Assembly: GCF_910596095.1 (NCBI RefSeq)
Contig: NC_056554.1
Span: forward strand, 1,798,001-1,862,000
Length of the DNA: 64,000 bases
DNA from: Thunnus maccoyii
Lineage: Eukaryota > Chordata > Actinopteri > Scombriformes > Scombridae
Direction of reading: 5' to 3'
Shown: positions 11,401-24,700 of the stretch, piece after piece
Numbering within the stretch: the stretch's first letter is position 1
How the letters are laid out: each line of letters starts with the position of its first letter
Position numbers and translations under genes: made by a program
The notes under the pieces: generated by a model
The model's input: only the letters and a program-made list of their open reading frames with translations
Database searches by the model: none
What the model was told of the DNA's origin: nothing

Positions 11401-12200
11401 GGTGACACTTGACATTTTTCAGTTTTTTTGTTTGAAGCTGTTTTTACAGTGTCTAACTTTTGCTGTAGGTGTAGTGGTGGAAATTTTAAAAATCATTTGC
11501 TTTTGAGCATGAAGATCATGGTTTTAAAACTGCATAATTTCAAAGGAATTAAACATAATTATCAGTATGTTGAGAGTGTTTATGGATAAAATAACTAGAC
11601 AGAACTCAGAAGAAAGACCACATACTTCCTCACAATGATGCCACAGTCTGTACTGATTTACAACACTGACCACAATGGTCTGTTTTAAGTCACCATTTGG
11701 GTTATTACTGTCAGACAATGGGATGAAGTGTGGCAAAATCTCTGATGGTACAAGAATTAATAGTGTACTGTCTTACTGACTATATATGGCACAACCTTTG
11801 TGTCTTAACATTTCTTGTCAGTTTTATTGACATCGGGTTAACGGTATTGTTGACCACCAATTTATCCAACAGGATATGCAAACCTACCTACCTACTATTG
11901 TCTTTTGAAAACAAAGACATTTTAGAAAAATACTCTGGAACAGTAACACCTTTGTGTCTAGGAATTTACACCATTAGCTCAATTTGTGGCTGCGTCTTGT
12001 TGAGATCTGTATCAAATTAGTTTAAAGAATTAAATTGTGCCTACATGGTGCATATTCCCAAATGAAGTGTATAAATCAACATTAATCAGACAGCCTCCTG
12101 TGTGTGAGCATACACAATGCACTGAAGGCAGCAGTTACGGATTGGGGTGGTCTGTCAATAGGGGTTTAACAGCAAAGTCTTGTGTTTGGGCCATGATGTA
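11401..12200. other. Intergenic DNA between the rbm4 copies
   Basis: AT-rich sequence with only short unsupported reading frames. It ends where the TTAA-flanked repeat begins. Confidence 0.45.
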
Positions 12201-12456
12201 AGATCCTGAAAGATATCTACTTGATTGACTCATTTGGACAGCTGAAACTTCATATTAGCTTCAGATAAACTTAAATATATTTTTGCACAGGAGGACTGTG
12301 GATTTTGTCCCCCATCGTTTTCATTGTAAGTGCATTATGAAGGAATCTTCTAATGGTCAGTATGAACAGGATGGATGATTACAAGAAAAACATGTATCAA
12401 TGTTCATGTGGGCACCTGACTTTTGTTAACTTAAAAATAGTGAACACGTCCTTTAA
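12201..12456 (+). repeat. TTAA-flanked MITE family, copy A (left-truncated)
   Basis: This shares ordered blocks with copies at 32950-33307 (inverted) and 41449-41663: GATATCTACTTGATT, GACTCATTTGGAC, GGAGGACTGTGGATTTTGTC, AATCTTCTAATGGTCAG and a right end near AACACGTCCTTTAA. The left terminus is missing. It is a non-coding, non-autonomous element. Confidence 0.7.
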
Positions 12457-12599
12457 GATAATATTCCTAATAAGGGATGACCTAGCCTTTTATTGCATGG
12501 TTGCGTATTTCTCTCTCTTGTTTCCGTTGTTGTGTTTTTCATTGGACCATGATGGTGCAGCACTGTGCGCAGCTTCGTGTGTTAGCAGTTAGCTGTAAC

Positions 12600-12714
12600 G
12601 TTATGTCTTGCGTTAGTCACAAGCTGGTCACGTAGTACAGCAAGCGAGAAAGCGGCAGTCGCCATTTCATTCTCCGAGACTCCATGGTCAAGACGCAAAT
12701 TGCAGCTTAAAGAG
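12600..12714 (+). promoter_or_regulatory. Non-coding first exon region of rbm4 copy 2
   Basis: A CG-containing stretch, including CGGCAGTCGCCATTTCATTC, ends in the donor AAGAG|GTATGG at 12714/12715. The next usable acceptor, CCCTTAG at 14311-14317, is 18 nt before the rbm4 copy 2 ATG. That matches the 18-nt leader of copy 1. The CGCCATTTCA motif also appears in the copy 1 leader region. The transcription start is not determined. Confidence 0.5.
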
Positions 12715-14317
12715 GTATGGACTCCAATACCACTAAAGGAAAAGAAACAGAACTGTATCCTGACAAACAAAATTAGCCAGCACTCCACTCAGCAGTGTAA
12801 CCTATAGCTAATAGTTTTACGGATGCACAGGGCTATGTGTTTTGTCACGGCTATTGCTAAAAACGCGTGCAGGAACAAAACTCTTACCAATTAAGACACT
12901 ATACAAATGGTACCTTGCTTGGCTAACGTTATTTTTGTGAAGTCTGGGGCTTGCTACTCAGCTATGATGTGTGGTTGTGAAGGGAGAAAATATAAGAAGC
13001 GATGTTTGCATGGGTTTCGGTAACGCGGGCCCTCTGTTTTGCTACCAAGTTAGCTAAAAAACAATGCAAATCAGGGCTGTTCTGCACACGATACTAGCTA
13101 TAGGCCTATATACTATATCATATAACCAGCACCGTACCGTCTTTTGCATTAAGACGAAGATTCTGCTATCACGAGCCTGTCACAGTAATTTAAGTGATGA
13201 TGCGAAAGTAAAAATCGATGAACTCTAGCAAAATGTATACTTGCACGAGTAAATTGATAGGAACCTGTCGGGGTGCAGTGTTACAACCTCAGGTTAGTTA
13301 GATGATTACAGTCATTTGTCCGGTCAGCTCTATTGCTGATGTTTAGCCATATCTACACTAATATTCCTCGTATTGATAGTTTGGATGTGTTTTTGGAGAC
13401 TGGTGATGACACTGTCCTGCCAAAGTCTTTAAGTTTGAAGAAAAGTTTGATTCACAGGTACAAGCTATGGGTTCTTATTGAGTTTGTAATTTGATGGTGT
13501 TCAGTTTTTAAAAAAAAAAAGGTATGGGCTATGGGCTCCTCTTTGATACCAAGTAATGCCAATGTGGGAAAATGTTTATGGATGTGTTTTTCTATTAAAA
13601 CAGAGAAAGGGATCTTTTGAAGTAGGAGCCACCTGTTAAACGATTTCTTGATGAGAAAAGTTTTTTAGGTTGAAAAAAAAAAGATTTAAACACTGATTGA
13701 ATAAAATTTGAATAAGAAAAACAACATGTTAGACCTATCAGAAAATATGGCCTTAAATCTGTGGCAGCTGTCCATGTGAACACAATGAGATTTTATGTTT
13801 GTTCTCTGTGGTTCCAGAGCTATGAATTGGTACAGAATCCAAAACCACATGATGATTTAAAAAAACCCATAGTGAGCTGCATATGATAGCCACAATGCAC
13901 ACCTGTGGTTAAATTGGGCTTTTGATTGGCTTAGTGCTATTGTAGGACACAACTACTCAAATTCTTCAGTTGAATTGTCTGTTATTCAGTTTAGTAGAGT
14001 GACAATTTTGGTGCGATTTTGTTTTATGTCAGAGTTGTGTTGAACAACTGCAAAAAAATTCTAGTATGGTGAATCAGAAATACTCTGGACACAGACTCTC
14101 TCTAGTGCTCATCCCTTGATCCTTCATTGTTAGCACATTTCATCATATCAAAGATTATGGATGTCATTATCTCCATTCAGGAAGCCTTGTGAATGTATGC
14201 AAATTAAGGGTCAAGTTTCTGAAATGAAAATAATGGTAATTTGGGTAACTGGTCAAGCTTTTCATTGAGTCAGTAGAATTATGGTGCTAATAATCTTAAT
14301 TCCTTCTCTTCCCTTAG
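12715..14317 (+). other. Intron 1 of rbm4 copy 2
   Basis: This sequence lies between the inferred donor at 12715 and the acceptor at 14317. It is AT-rich with short poly(A) runs and no recognised gene. Confidence 0.45.
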
Positions 14318-14335
14318 TGAAGCGGAAGCTCCACA

Positions 14336-16549
14336 ATGGTGAAAATATTCATTGGGAACCTGTCACCAGACACTACATCCGACGAACTTCGCTCTCTCTT
14401 CTCCCAATATGGCAAGATTGCAGAATGCACTATTGTCAAGAACTTTGGCTTTGTGCACATGGATGACAAATCAGAGGCAGAAGAAGCCATTCGCAACCTC
14501 CACCATTATGAGCTGAATGGCCAGCCCATGAATGTAGAGTTGAGCCGTGGCAAGTCAAGAGGATCCACCAAACTACATGTTGGCAACATTGCCTGCACCA
14601 ACCAGGAGCTGAGGGCCAAGTTTGAAGAGTTTGGCTCTGTGGTGGAGTGTGACATAGTAAAAAACTACGCCTTTGTTCACATGGAGCGAATGGAGGATGC
14701 CATGGAGGCCATTAATCAGTTAGACAACACAGCATTTAAAGGTGAAATCTCAGGCTGGGCTTAATGGGGAGTGTACCTTATTAACATGCAGTATCAAGAA
14801 TATTTAATTCTCTTCTTGTGAATTAGTAGGTAAGTTATGGATGCACCGCAGGTAAGTATAAAGAAAGATGAAGGGATAACAGTAAGCTTAAGAGAGTAAG
14901 GCAACCCTGAATACTTATTTTAAAGCTGTTATCCGTAATGTCATTGGTTATATCCGTCTGTATGATGGACTGTTGGAAAACACAAATGGGCACCTACTGC
15001 AATTTATGATCGACTTGTCAGGTCACACCTGTTCTAGTTAATAATGCAGGAAGAGTCTGTCTGTAAGAGGAAGTAATGAATAACAGATCGTTATCTATAT
15101 TTTAACCAAATAAACTCAACTGCATAGGCCGCATATACACCAAAACGGACGTGCAAGCGGGTCTTATACTTTATGTGGTTCCTGCACACAGATGTGCTTG
15201 TTCATACGTTTGTCGGCATGGTCATAAATTTTAGACTGCACAGACAGTCTGTGTGGCCACTTGACAATATGCTCAGATGACAAAAATTTACATCCAATGA
15301 ACCCTCGTGATGTAAAGGTGTAATTAAAGTATTTTAGTGTCACACTTTTGTTAACTTGCTTCAAGTTTAATACCGGCTGATTCTGATCGCAAGTTTAGAA
15401 GCAGCCTTCTAAACAATCTTAAGATTTTTGTGGTAGCGTTAACATCATTTGAAATACGTGTTGCTGCAGAAGATAAAATGTGCGGAAAGTTACGGATTTC
15501 AGCTTTAATAACGTGTTTTTTTTTAATGCTTAAATCATAAGCCATGTCTTATTGTTATTTTTGGAGTGTAATGCTTCTTTTTAACAAACTGATGGATTGG
15601 GAGACTCTTTTATGCCAGGCAGGAAATGTCAAATTTCATATTTAGAATGAATGTAGGCACAAGTCCTTATTGAGTTTTTTCTTTTTAAGGCAAACTGATG
15701 AGCGTGAAGCTTTCGACTAGCCGCCTGCGTACTGCGCCGGGAATGGGAGACAGATCGGGTTGTTATCGTTGCGGGCAGGAAGGCCACTGGTCCAAAGAAT
15801 GCCCTCTAGACCAAAACGGCTACCACAGAAACGGCTCAGAGCCACAGTCTGATGGATACGATGCCTTGAGATTTGGCGGGCGAGGTCGCAACAGGGGTTA
15901 TCATCCGGGCTTCAGTGGCGATCCGGATTATGGTGGCGACTATGCTCCTGTACATGGTTTTTCCCGGGGTTCTGGTCACAGCAGCAGTGTGGTGGGGTAC
16001 AGAAGGGGTGCGGGCTACGAGAGTGCAATGAGATACGGGCCGCACCCCGGTTACGGCATAAGCGCTGTGGCTGAACATAGCATGGCTCGGATGTACGGCA
16101 GCGAGGCGGCATACAGGAGCAACGGCTCACTCTATGGCGCGGTACCAGCCTACCCGATGCGACGGTCGCCTTACGAGGAAAGAGATCCGTACGGGGTCGT
16201 GGACTACTATGAGAAGTACAGGGCCAATTCGTACGGAGGCAGTTATTTCGAGGAACGGCGCGCCGTCCCCTTGCCTGCTCCATCAACATCTTCCTCCACA
16301 GCTATAATGAGGGAACGTCTGCCCCCCTCTAGCCTTGACCCGTACGAGTGCCCTCCCCTCCCTCCTCCACCAGCCCCAGTCTCCTCATACTACGCACGTG
16401 ACCGGAGTCCGATTCGGAGAGTCCCTGCCGAGGCAGATGGATACACATATGAGCGTTCGCGCCTTTCCCCGGTGCCCACCATCCCAAGAAGCTCTACTTA
16501 TGACCATCCGCGGGATCCCGGCGCTGAGCGGGCACGATATACATACTGA
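14336..16549 (+). CDS. rbm4: RNA-binding motif protein 4, copy 2
   Basis: Two coding exons, 14336-14741 and 15690-16549, join in phase to give 421 aa ending in TGA. The order matches copy 1. RRM1 has KIFIGNL and [11 protein letters not shown]2 has KLHVGNI and KNYAFVHM, and then comes [13 protein letters not shown]. The CCHC knuckle has ligands C160, C163, H168 and C173 ([14 protein letters not shown]). A long Tyr/Gly/Arg-rich tail follows, with [20 protein letters not shown] and [10 protein letters not shown]. The knuckle is closer to human RBM4 ([14 protein letters not shown]) than that of copy 1, and the tail is about 35 residues longer than in copy 1. Both copies split the coding region at the same codon (Lys-Gly at the end of RRM2), so they arose by tandem duplication. 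It is expected to act as an alternative-splicing and translation regulator. Retention of the last intron would stop the protein at 14762-14764. Confidence 0.95.
14742..15689 (+). other. Intron 2 of rbm4 copy 2
   Basis: The 948-nt intron runs between donor AAAG|GTGAAA and acceptor TTTTTAAG. It contains no recognised gene or strong repeat. The homologous intron in copy 1 is 419 nt. Confidence 0.7.
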
Positions 16550-17640
16550 CCCTTGTCCCAAACAGCTAGGTGAGAGCTGACTGACATTAAGCGTGTAGGA
16601 TAGCCTAAGTGCCATTGGAATCACTGAAAATTAAACTTCAAACTGTATATCTTATTGATAATACCAGAGGCAAAAGTCCGCCCTCTGTCTGTGTGAGGCG
16701 TGTGGGTAGTAAGGCCCCATTCAAGCTTGTCCATCTTAATACCCAGTGAGTAGGTTTCAATGAGTGGTTGAATGCATTCACATTATGCTTTGATCTCATT
16801 CCAGTTTATACTTCAAAGTGCAGCAGTACAACTAATGCTCAGTTGACCTCCTTTCATTGTCCTATTTACATGTTGTGGTATTGGTGCAGCTCTGAGATGG
16901 CTCATCCCAAGTGTGGAAGTGCAGGTACTGGGTTTATCTGCAACCCGGTTGACAGTCCCTTCATGATACTGTAAGAACATAATTTTTTTCCCCTCTGAAA
17001 GTATCTCTATTGTTCATATACTGTTTAGATTCACTCAATAGAAAAGTATTAAATTAGTGCATGGTGCATGTTTTAAAGGTGAGTCTTATGGTTCCATTCA
17101 TGAAATTTAATAAATTCTTTTCAGCAGCATTTAATGTATTACAATGTGCATTTTAGTGTATTTGTGTACGTTCACAATGTTACTGTGTATGATCACAATG
17201 TTACTTACTTAAATTTAAATACTGTATCAATTGCATTGTTTTACCTGTGGACTGTTCCAAATATCGACCCACACAGAGTAAAGAAACGGTTAGACTTTTT
17301 TTAATTTGGGTTATCAGACCTGTTGTGAAATTAGTTGAAGAAACTCTTAATCAAGCTGCATTGTGATCCTTATTTTCTTTTTCAGTAGAGGCAATACTTA
17401 CATGAATTAGATTTTTCTTGCGGTAATAAATATGAGGCTTTACATCTTGAACATATTTTGTAGTTTCATTATCAATTTCCTATGCTGTCTGTCTTGATTT
17501 GTAACTTAGGTTAAAATTAAAATTTGTCTAAAGTCAGAAGACTGTGTGTGCGTGTGTGTGTGTGTGTGTGTATTGTGCTGAGTCAACTTGTATTTTTTCA
17601 AATTGTAAATTGCAACAGTCAATCAAAATAAAAGAACATT
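16550..17640 (+). other. 3' UTR of rbm4 copy 2
   Basis: Non-coding sequence after the TGA, with AATAAA signals at 17109-17114 and 17627-17632. A donor-like TAG|GTGAGA has its GT at 16570, 21 nt after the stop, mirroring copy 1. A TG dinucleotide run lies at about 17543-17571. Confidence 0.5.
17543..17571 (+). repeat. (TG)n microsatellite
   Basis: Alternating TG/CG dinucleotides in the distal 3' UTR of rbm4 copy 2. It is a likely length-variable microsatellite with Z-DNA potential. Confidence 0.8.
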
Positions 17641-18455
17641 ATACTACATGGATCCCTTCATTTTCCAAAAAAGAAAAAAAAAGCGTGATCCCAGGTAAAT
17701 GCCATTTGTTTTTATGACTTCATGAACCATAGCAACTGAAGTGTAAGCACATACTGACTTCATACAATGAGATGGCACATGCATGATTGTGGATCACTAC
17801 ACAGGTAAAATGAATATTGGCATGTACATATCTTGCTCATTTCTTCATCACTAGCTGCATTAGGCTATTGCCATTTCAATATTCAAGTTGGCCAATATAT
17901 TCATAATTCACAGTTAAAATTTTAGGGGTAAGTGACAATTGGGAGGTTTCCAACCAAGATACTCAGTCAGGGATGATGATGTTGATGCTTTGCCACTCCA
18001 CACAAGTTTCGTTGATCAGACATTGATACTTTGTCAGCTCAATTAAATGCATGCCGACTGTGCTACTAAATAAAATTATTCTTCTGTTGTAGGCTATATT
18101 ACTAGCACTGATTGCATATAATTAAGTGCTATGAAATTTAATCTACACAGGCAGATAAAATATTTTCACGTGAGTGCGTTCGTAAGAAAATTTATTAATT
18201 TGTAGTACAATTTCATTAACGTGAGATGTTTAGAAATATTCATCCATACATTCGACCTTTATTTAAGATTGACGGAATCGAAGGTGACCTTCATTTACAA
18301 TGACGCCGAGATTAAACCATGGGAAATACAAACAAAATCAGTTACAGCAGTTACAGGCAGGTATTATGTGGCTATTAAGTGCTACTAAGTGTTCAAGAGG
18401 TATGAGGGTATTCAGTTTTTTAATATAACATAATGTAACGGGATTGATAGTCATA
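17641..18455. other. Intergenic DNA between rbm4 copy 2 and sf1
   Basis: AT-rich sequence without a supported gene. It leads into the sf1 promoter. Confidence 0.5.
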
Positions 18456-18459
18456 TGAG

Positions 18460-18600
18460 CCAATCAGATTCCAGAATGAGGATAGCTGCGTAACTGACCA
18501 ATAGAATACGACATAGGGGGAGGAGCTCGGTTTGACCAATAAGAATGCTTTATACTACAGCGGCTGATCCCACGTTCATGGGATCATCTTTTGTGGTGTT
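18460..18600 (+). promoter_or_regulatory. sf1 promoter with three CCAAT boxes
   Basis: CCAAT pentamers occur at 18460-18464, 18498-18502 and 18536-18540, all on the + strand and each starting exactly 38 bp after the previous one. A TATA-like CTTTATAC follows at about 18548-18555. CCAAT boxes are the recognition site of NF-Y. The sf1 ATG is at 18741, so the 5' UTR would be about 150 nt. The assignment is by position and motif only. Confidence 0.6.
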
Positions 18601-18740
18601 CTGTTGAGCGCCATTTTGATTATAGTATTAAGGAGGGGGTTCCAGACAATACTTTGCCAGATATTTTTCCAATTTCAACACATTTGTACCTGATTCGACT
18701 GACCTTAAGAAAGAGACTAAGACATTTCCGTATAGCGAAA

Positions 18741-21700
18741 ATGGCCACGGGAGCAAATGCAACTCCTTTAGGGAAGTTGCACCCCAGCATCGGCGCTAAA
18801 CGAGGATTTGACGCTGGGCCTGGTGCAGGCAACGGGTTGATGCCGACGCCGGGGCCGCCTGCAGCCTTCCCGTCGCTACAAGGTTTCCAGCCCTCGATGC
18901 CAAACACAGCTTTTCCGCAGTCACATCAGTTCAATGCAGTGGCGGGTTTTGCGGCCCAGGCTCAACAACAACCAGCGGTGGCGGCCGGACTGGCCAAACC
19001 AGGTTAGTCCGCTAACGTTAACGTTACAAGGACCCGCATTAACGCTGGCAGGCTAACGTGGCGAGCTAAGTGACATGGATTAAAGGACGGCGCTGAAGTT
19101 AGCTTCTGATTCGGAGTTAAGGGGCAAGTCAAGGGAAACATAAATAATGATATTTAACGGTTGGTTCTTCATTTTATAACAACTTCTCACTCGTGAAAAG
19201 GTGTTAAACAGCGAACAGGTTTTGAAACCCACTTTTCGATTTGTGAAACCTGTATTTTGCTTATTAAAAACACTTTTCGATTTCTCTGCTTTCTTTTCTC
19301 TATGGACAAATACCATTTGAAAACGTCATTTTACAGTTTTCACAGATAGAATAAATGTTTCACATATCTGAAACTGGAATTAAGTCCAGATTAGATAAGT
19401 CTCTAATGTTTTTGATCTGGGCCTGGTCTAAGATGGTCTGGATGGGAAAAAACAGTGAAATCTCCCTTTTTCTGTTTTCGAAAACAAAAGAAAGGTTTCA
19501 CAAATCAGGAAGTAGGTTCAGGCTTTTTGTTACGATGTCTTGACTTTTTCACATGTGAGTGCGGAAAAAACGGAGACTCAGCCGCCAAGTATCACTAGTT
19601 TCCCTTAACCTCGAACCAGAAGCTAACTTCAGCGTCGTGATCAAAGGCCCACATCAAACCCTGGCCTTGCAGGAAAATGGAGACAGCCCCGCTAACGTTA
19701 GCTAGCAAACGAGTGCTACTGAGTAGTCAGTTCACTAAGTTTTCCATTTAACGAGGCTAATGTTATCCTCTTCTAGTGTTAGAATTTTAACATACTGTTG
19801 AACTGCCTATAAACTTAGGATAGGGTTCTTGTTTTACAGTTTACATTGTTTTTGCGCTAGTCTTTGGCTCTTAGACTATTATTTTATACACAGATTGTTC
19901 CGTGTATGTCCTTACGTTTTGTGTCGTGTATTTTATGTCTTGCATTGGCTACCTGTTTAACTGTTGCACCATAGGCTCCTGGGAAACGGTATTTCATCCT
20001 AAATGTATACTTGTATATGGATGGGCTGACATTAGAGAGTCTGAGGTTGACAATTATATGTAGGCATCAAACCAGTATAAAGTTAGCTTGGTTTGCCGTG
20101 TTATGGTTTGCTAATGACATGACATAATTGCTTTCACATGGTAACCATGTTAATAATAAGTGACAAATTGGAGGCAGACGAAGTACCCATGAAACCAGAC
20201 ATGTTGCCACAGGTGCCCCTTGTCTGGTTAAGTGTACCTAATCTAAAAGCTCATACACTCAGTTCAACTTTTTGTGGCTACTTTGGGGTCATTTTTAAGC
20301 ATTTCCCTTGAACTGGCCGTCATCCTGTAACATTAGGCATTGAAGCTACAGCCATCATGGGTAACATCCCACGTTTCTCTCAGTAGATTTTGGTCAGAAG
20401 AAACACAGAAAGAAAAGTCGTTGGAGCAGCGAGACGCCTGATCAGAAGACAGTCATACCGGGCATGCCCACTGTCATTCCCCCTGGACTAACCCGGGATC
20501 AAGAGAGAGCCTATATAGGTAAATTTTTAATGATTATTTTGTGTTAATCAAGTTGTCATGTAAAATATGAATGCAGTTTTGTTTTATAATGTCTCATTAA
20601 TTATATCTGTTGGAGATTGTAGTTTTCCTAAATGGCACATACCAGTATTAATGTTACACCTATGTCCTTTTTGCTCAATTCCCAACAGTTGGAGTTCTCT
20701 AAAGACACCCATAAGATGTCATGAACTAAAAACTTTCAGTCACATTTCCAATGTATTTGACAGTAACATTACTGTGTTACACCACATGAGCAATGTCTAA
20801 TTTTGCTCCAACTGTTGAGACAAAGCAATCACCTCTGATGAGTATAACTTGTTGATGCAAAGTGTTAATTAAGGTAATTTCTCTTTAATGGGGGTAAAGT
20901 GGTTCTGCTGTGGCTAGTGTTTCTGTGGTCTTACGGTTTGCATACCACTGGGCACCCATTAGCAAGAGGAGTTTCAGATAGATGATTAAACACTACTGCT
21001 TGCTGATATCTGTCCCCAGCTGCAGGTCACTGCTCACTGTCTTGCCTGATCCCCAACACATCATCAGTATTGTTCCTGTGCATGGAGGCGTTGTGCTAAC
21101 ATGCTAAAGTATGCTTCTGTTTCTATTGATCTAAGTGTGAGCAATGCTGCTTCAATGGCAAATCCATCCAGCATATTTTAAAATTACTTATTCATTTGGT
21201 AAAAGCTTAAGTTGTTGTGGGCATCACAAATTGGGAAACACTTGATCACTTATTGCTGTTCTTAGTTTGGGCTGTGTTTTTTAAAAAACAAACAAAAAAA
21301 AGTCATCATATGAACCAAGTTGTTTTTAACCACAAATGCCTTCCAGCAGCAGTGTAGCACCAACAAACTGCCTTCACAGGCCCTCAACAGGGTGTTCTGA
21401 AGCAGATATAAGTCCTTTTTGTCAATAACTGACATTGTTATTGATGTTCACTCATTGGTAATGGTTGTTCTTCCTTGGTATGTAAACATTCATTTGTGCC
21501 CACCTTCCGTTGTCACACTTCTCGTTTCCTTTGCTCATTCAGTAGATCCCCTAAAACAATTCAAGGGAAGCGTTTTAAGACGAAATCGCTGTGAAACACA
21601 ATTCACAGGGCCTTGTATTCATCTCTATAATCCAGAGTAATTGTTTCAGTGACCAGTGAATCTCTGTGTTTGGGGCGGGGGGGGGGGGGGGGGTTTCATT

Positions 21701-24700
21701 ACAACTTTCCTAATGTGCATGGGATGACTAATTTATTTATTTTTGTCATTGCCTTCTAAATGTAAGAGTTGTTTCTTAGTCACTGCAGCCCCACAGTGTT
21801 AGATCTGCGGAGTCCAAAGAGTGACTGATCACCCATTTTGTTATTGAATAATAGACCAATCCGTGATTTTTTTAGACCTGATGTGTCCTTAAAATGCCGA
21901 AGCCTTTAAACCCAACATGTTGCAATATGTGTTGCCCTGTCTTCTTCGAAGAAAACCTCTGCACAGGTTTGAAATATGAACGGATTGGCGGGCATTTTTA
22001 GGAATCATGGTCTAGTCATTTACTGACATGCTGTCATGTTTAATCATTGTCTGAGAAAAAGTTAGTCCTGTTTATGCTAATGTAACTGACTCTAGAACAT
22101 ATTCATACTGGGTAATGTGTTCTTTTGATGTCCTCAGAAATGAGTAGATGTTTCATGCTTTTCAGTCTTATCAGATGTTCATTTGATCTCCCTTTTTGTT
22201 TTTTATTTAACAGACTCACCATGTGTCTTTACCTCAGTAATGAATGAGACGTGCTCTAATGTGCAGAGCGTTGTCTCTCTGATGTTGTTGTGGTAACCAC
22301 ATTTCTCTCCATCCTTGTTTTTCTTTCCTAACCTGAATTCTTCCAGTCCAACTGCAGATTGAAGACCTGACTCGTAAACTGCGTACAGGAGACCTGGGAA
22401 TCCCTGTTAACCCTGAGGACAGGTCGGAAAAAGATTAAACCCACGAACAGTAACATTTTCTCTACCTTCTTGACTTTTTGGAAGAAAAATGTTGATTTTC
22501 AGTACATGTGGTTGTTAGCCTAAATCTCAGACTGCATAGTAGTATTAGCTGGCAAATGTAGAGTTTAGTTAGCTATCTCCTAATTTTAAAAATGTTTTCT
22601 CACATTGTTAATGCCTACTGTTAGAGGAGAATAGATCTACATTCATATATTTATTGAGCTATCTGGCTGCTCATCATTCCATCACCAGTAAGGGTACATA
22701 ACTGTACATTTACTGGTGCTGGTAGCTTTAACAGATATTATATTAATACTTAGCTTGTTTTGAATTTAATGGTAAATTATTTGACTTAACATTCATTACA
22801 TCTTTGTGAAAATAGGATAGACTTAGATTTGGACTTGATAATTAATTATGAACTGTACAGTGGAGTGCACCATTTTTAAATCATCACTAGTACACTAGTT
22901 TTTGAAAATTGGATATATACATTTTTTTTTATCCAAGACAATGAGACAGTGTTTGCAGTTACATTCTATGATTGGCAGAAATGCAAAGTTATATAAACAA
23001 CATTTTGAACAAATGGTTGTCAGTGAAAATTTGTTCTTGACTGTAGAAACAGTAGTTTAACCAAAAAAAAGCTGAACTCAAGGCCCACTTTCTTGCCTTT
23101 TTTGGGAGCTTTCAGTTGCATCTTCCTCAAGGGAGGAAGTTTGCTCAGAGCTGAGCAGCTACCATCTGCTGAGGCCAATTGAGAAATGCAGTTGAAAGCT
23201 TCAAAAAAGCTAACAAGTAGACTTTGAGTTGAGTGTTTTTGTTTTGCTTTTTCTATTTTTTAAAAAAAATTTTTAAATCGGATTCATTATGATGTAGCGG
23301 AAAACAGTTTCAATCTTGGGTAAAAAAAACCAACTAATTTCATGAAATTGTTCTTGTAAGAGACGGTGTCCAAAGTGGAAGGCAGCAGGCAGGTATGAAT
23401 GCTTGGGCAACCCACTGTATATAAGTCAACATAAATTAAGATTAGATGTATTTCAGCTGAGACAATTTAGCATGTCACTTGAAAATCTACTACCAGAACC
23501 AAGATAACTGTTTTTGAATATTTGCACTTTTTTTTTTATCGGATTCTTTCTCATTTTACTTGACAGTTAGGTGGAGTCTTTGCTTTTAAATTTAGCTTAC
23601 TAGTATTTATGCATCATGGTTTCACCCACTGCTTGTTTCATGTGTCTGATGTAGAGTGCTGTGTGAATATATGAATACATATACGATGCATAATGTACAC
23701 AGATTTTTCTCTGAAACAGGTTTGGGTCAATACACGTCACTCTTATGTAAAATGTTTTTTTATTTAACAACTTGTTAGCTTTAAAGTTTAAAATAGTTGA
23801 GATAAATTGGCTCTTTCGGAAAAAATGTAATCTGTAACCAAAGATTGACAGTCCCATAAATTGATAATGCCTGGCCTGACTCTTTTTACTTGGTGGATAT
23901 TAGATAACGTTTTTGCCAATGATGATTGAGAACATGGCATTGAGGCTACATCGTAACACACCAGTGGTTAATAGGCTTTGTCTTAGACCTAACCTAATGA
24001 ATTGTTGCTGGTCATCTCTGGTTTTCCCGTAATGTGGCTTTAAACATTTCCACCCAGGGGGAAGGGGGGCATGTTCCAGTTTCCCACTGGACTCTTGAGG
24101 TCTGGAAGAAAACTGCCAGAATTATGTCTTCTGGAAAAAAGCAATGGCCAGCTTATAACATAGTTTCCATAAGGATGTGTTCCTGCGGGAAGTGGCTTGT
24201 TCTTAAGAGTGTGTGAAGTTGACCTCTGCTAGCTAGAGTCCCTGTCGTCTGTACATGAGTTTCTCATCATAATCAGACATTTCCACAGCAACCAAAAAAA
24301 GTTGATTGCAGCTGCAGCACTCTTATAAACCACTCCCCAATCTAATGTGAAAGAACCAACTGGGGATGTTTCAGGTTGTCACCGTTGGAAGTTTCAAGCG
24401 TAAAAGGAAAACCCAATATTTTTTTTTTCTTACTCTTCACATCACATGGACACAAATGTGACTCTCTTATGGGAGAGCATAGGAAAAGGTGGATATCTAA
24501 TCTTAATTCCTTTTCTCTAACCCAAATTACCCCACGTCAACCTAACCCTTTTTCAAGCACAGAGCCTCCTTAACGCAGCAACACAGGTTTTCAGCATCCA
24601 AGGGGAGGTACGGACCTCTTCCGCCACGTCAACACCAAGCAACTCTCAAAGCCAGCGTTTTCTGCTTAGGATTGCGAATTTTGCTTTGGTTTCTTTTTCT

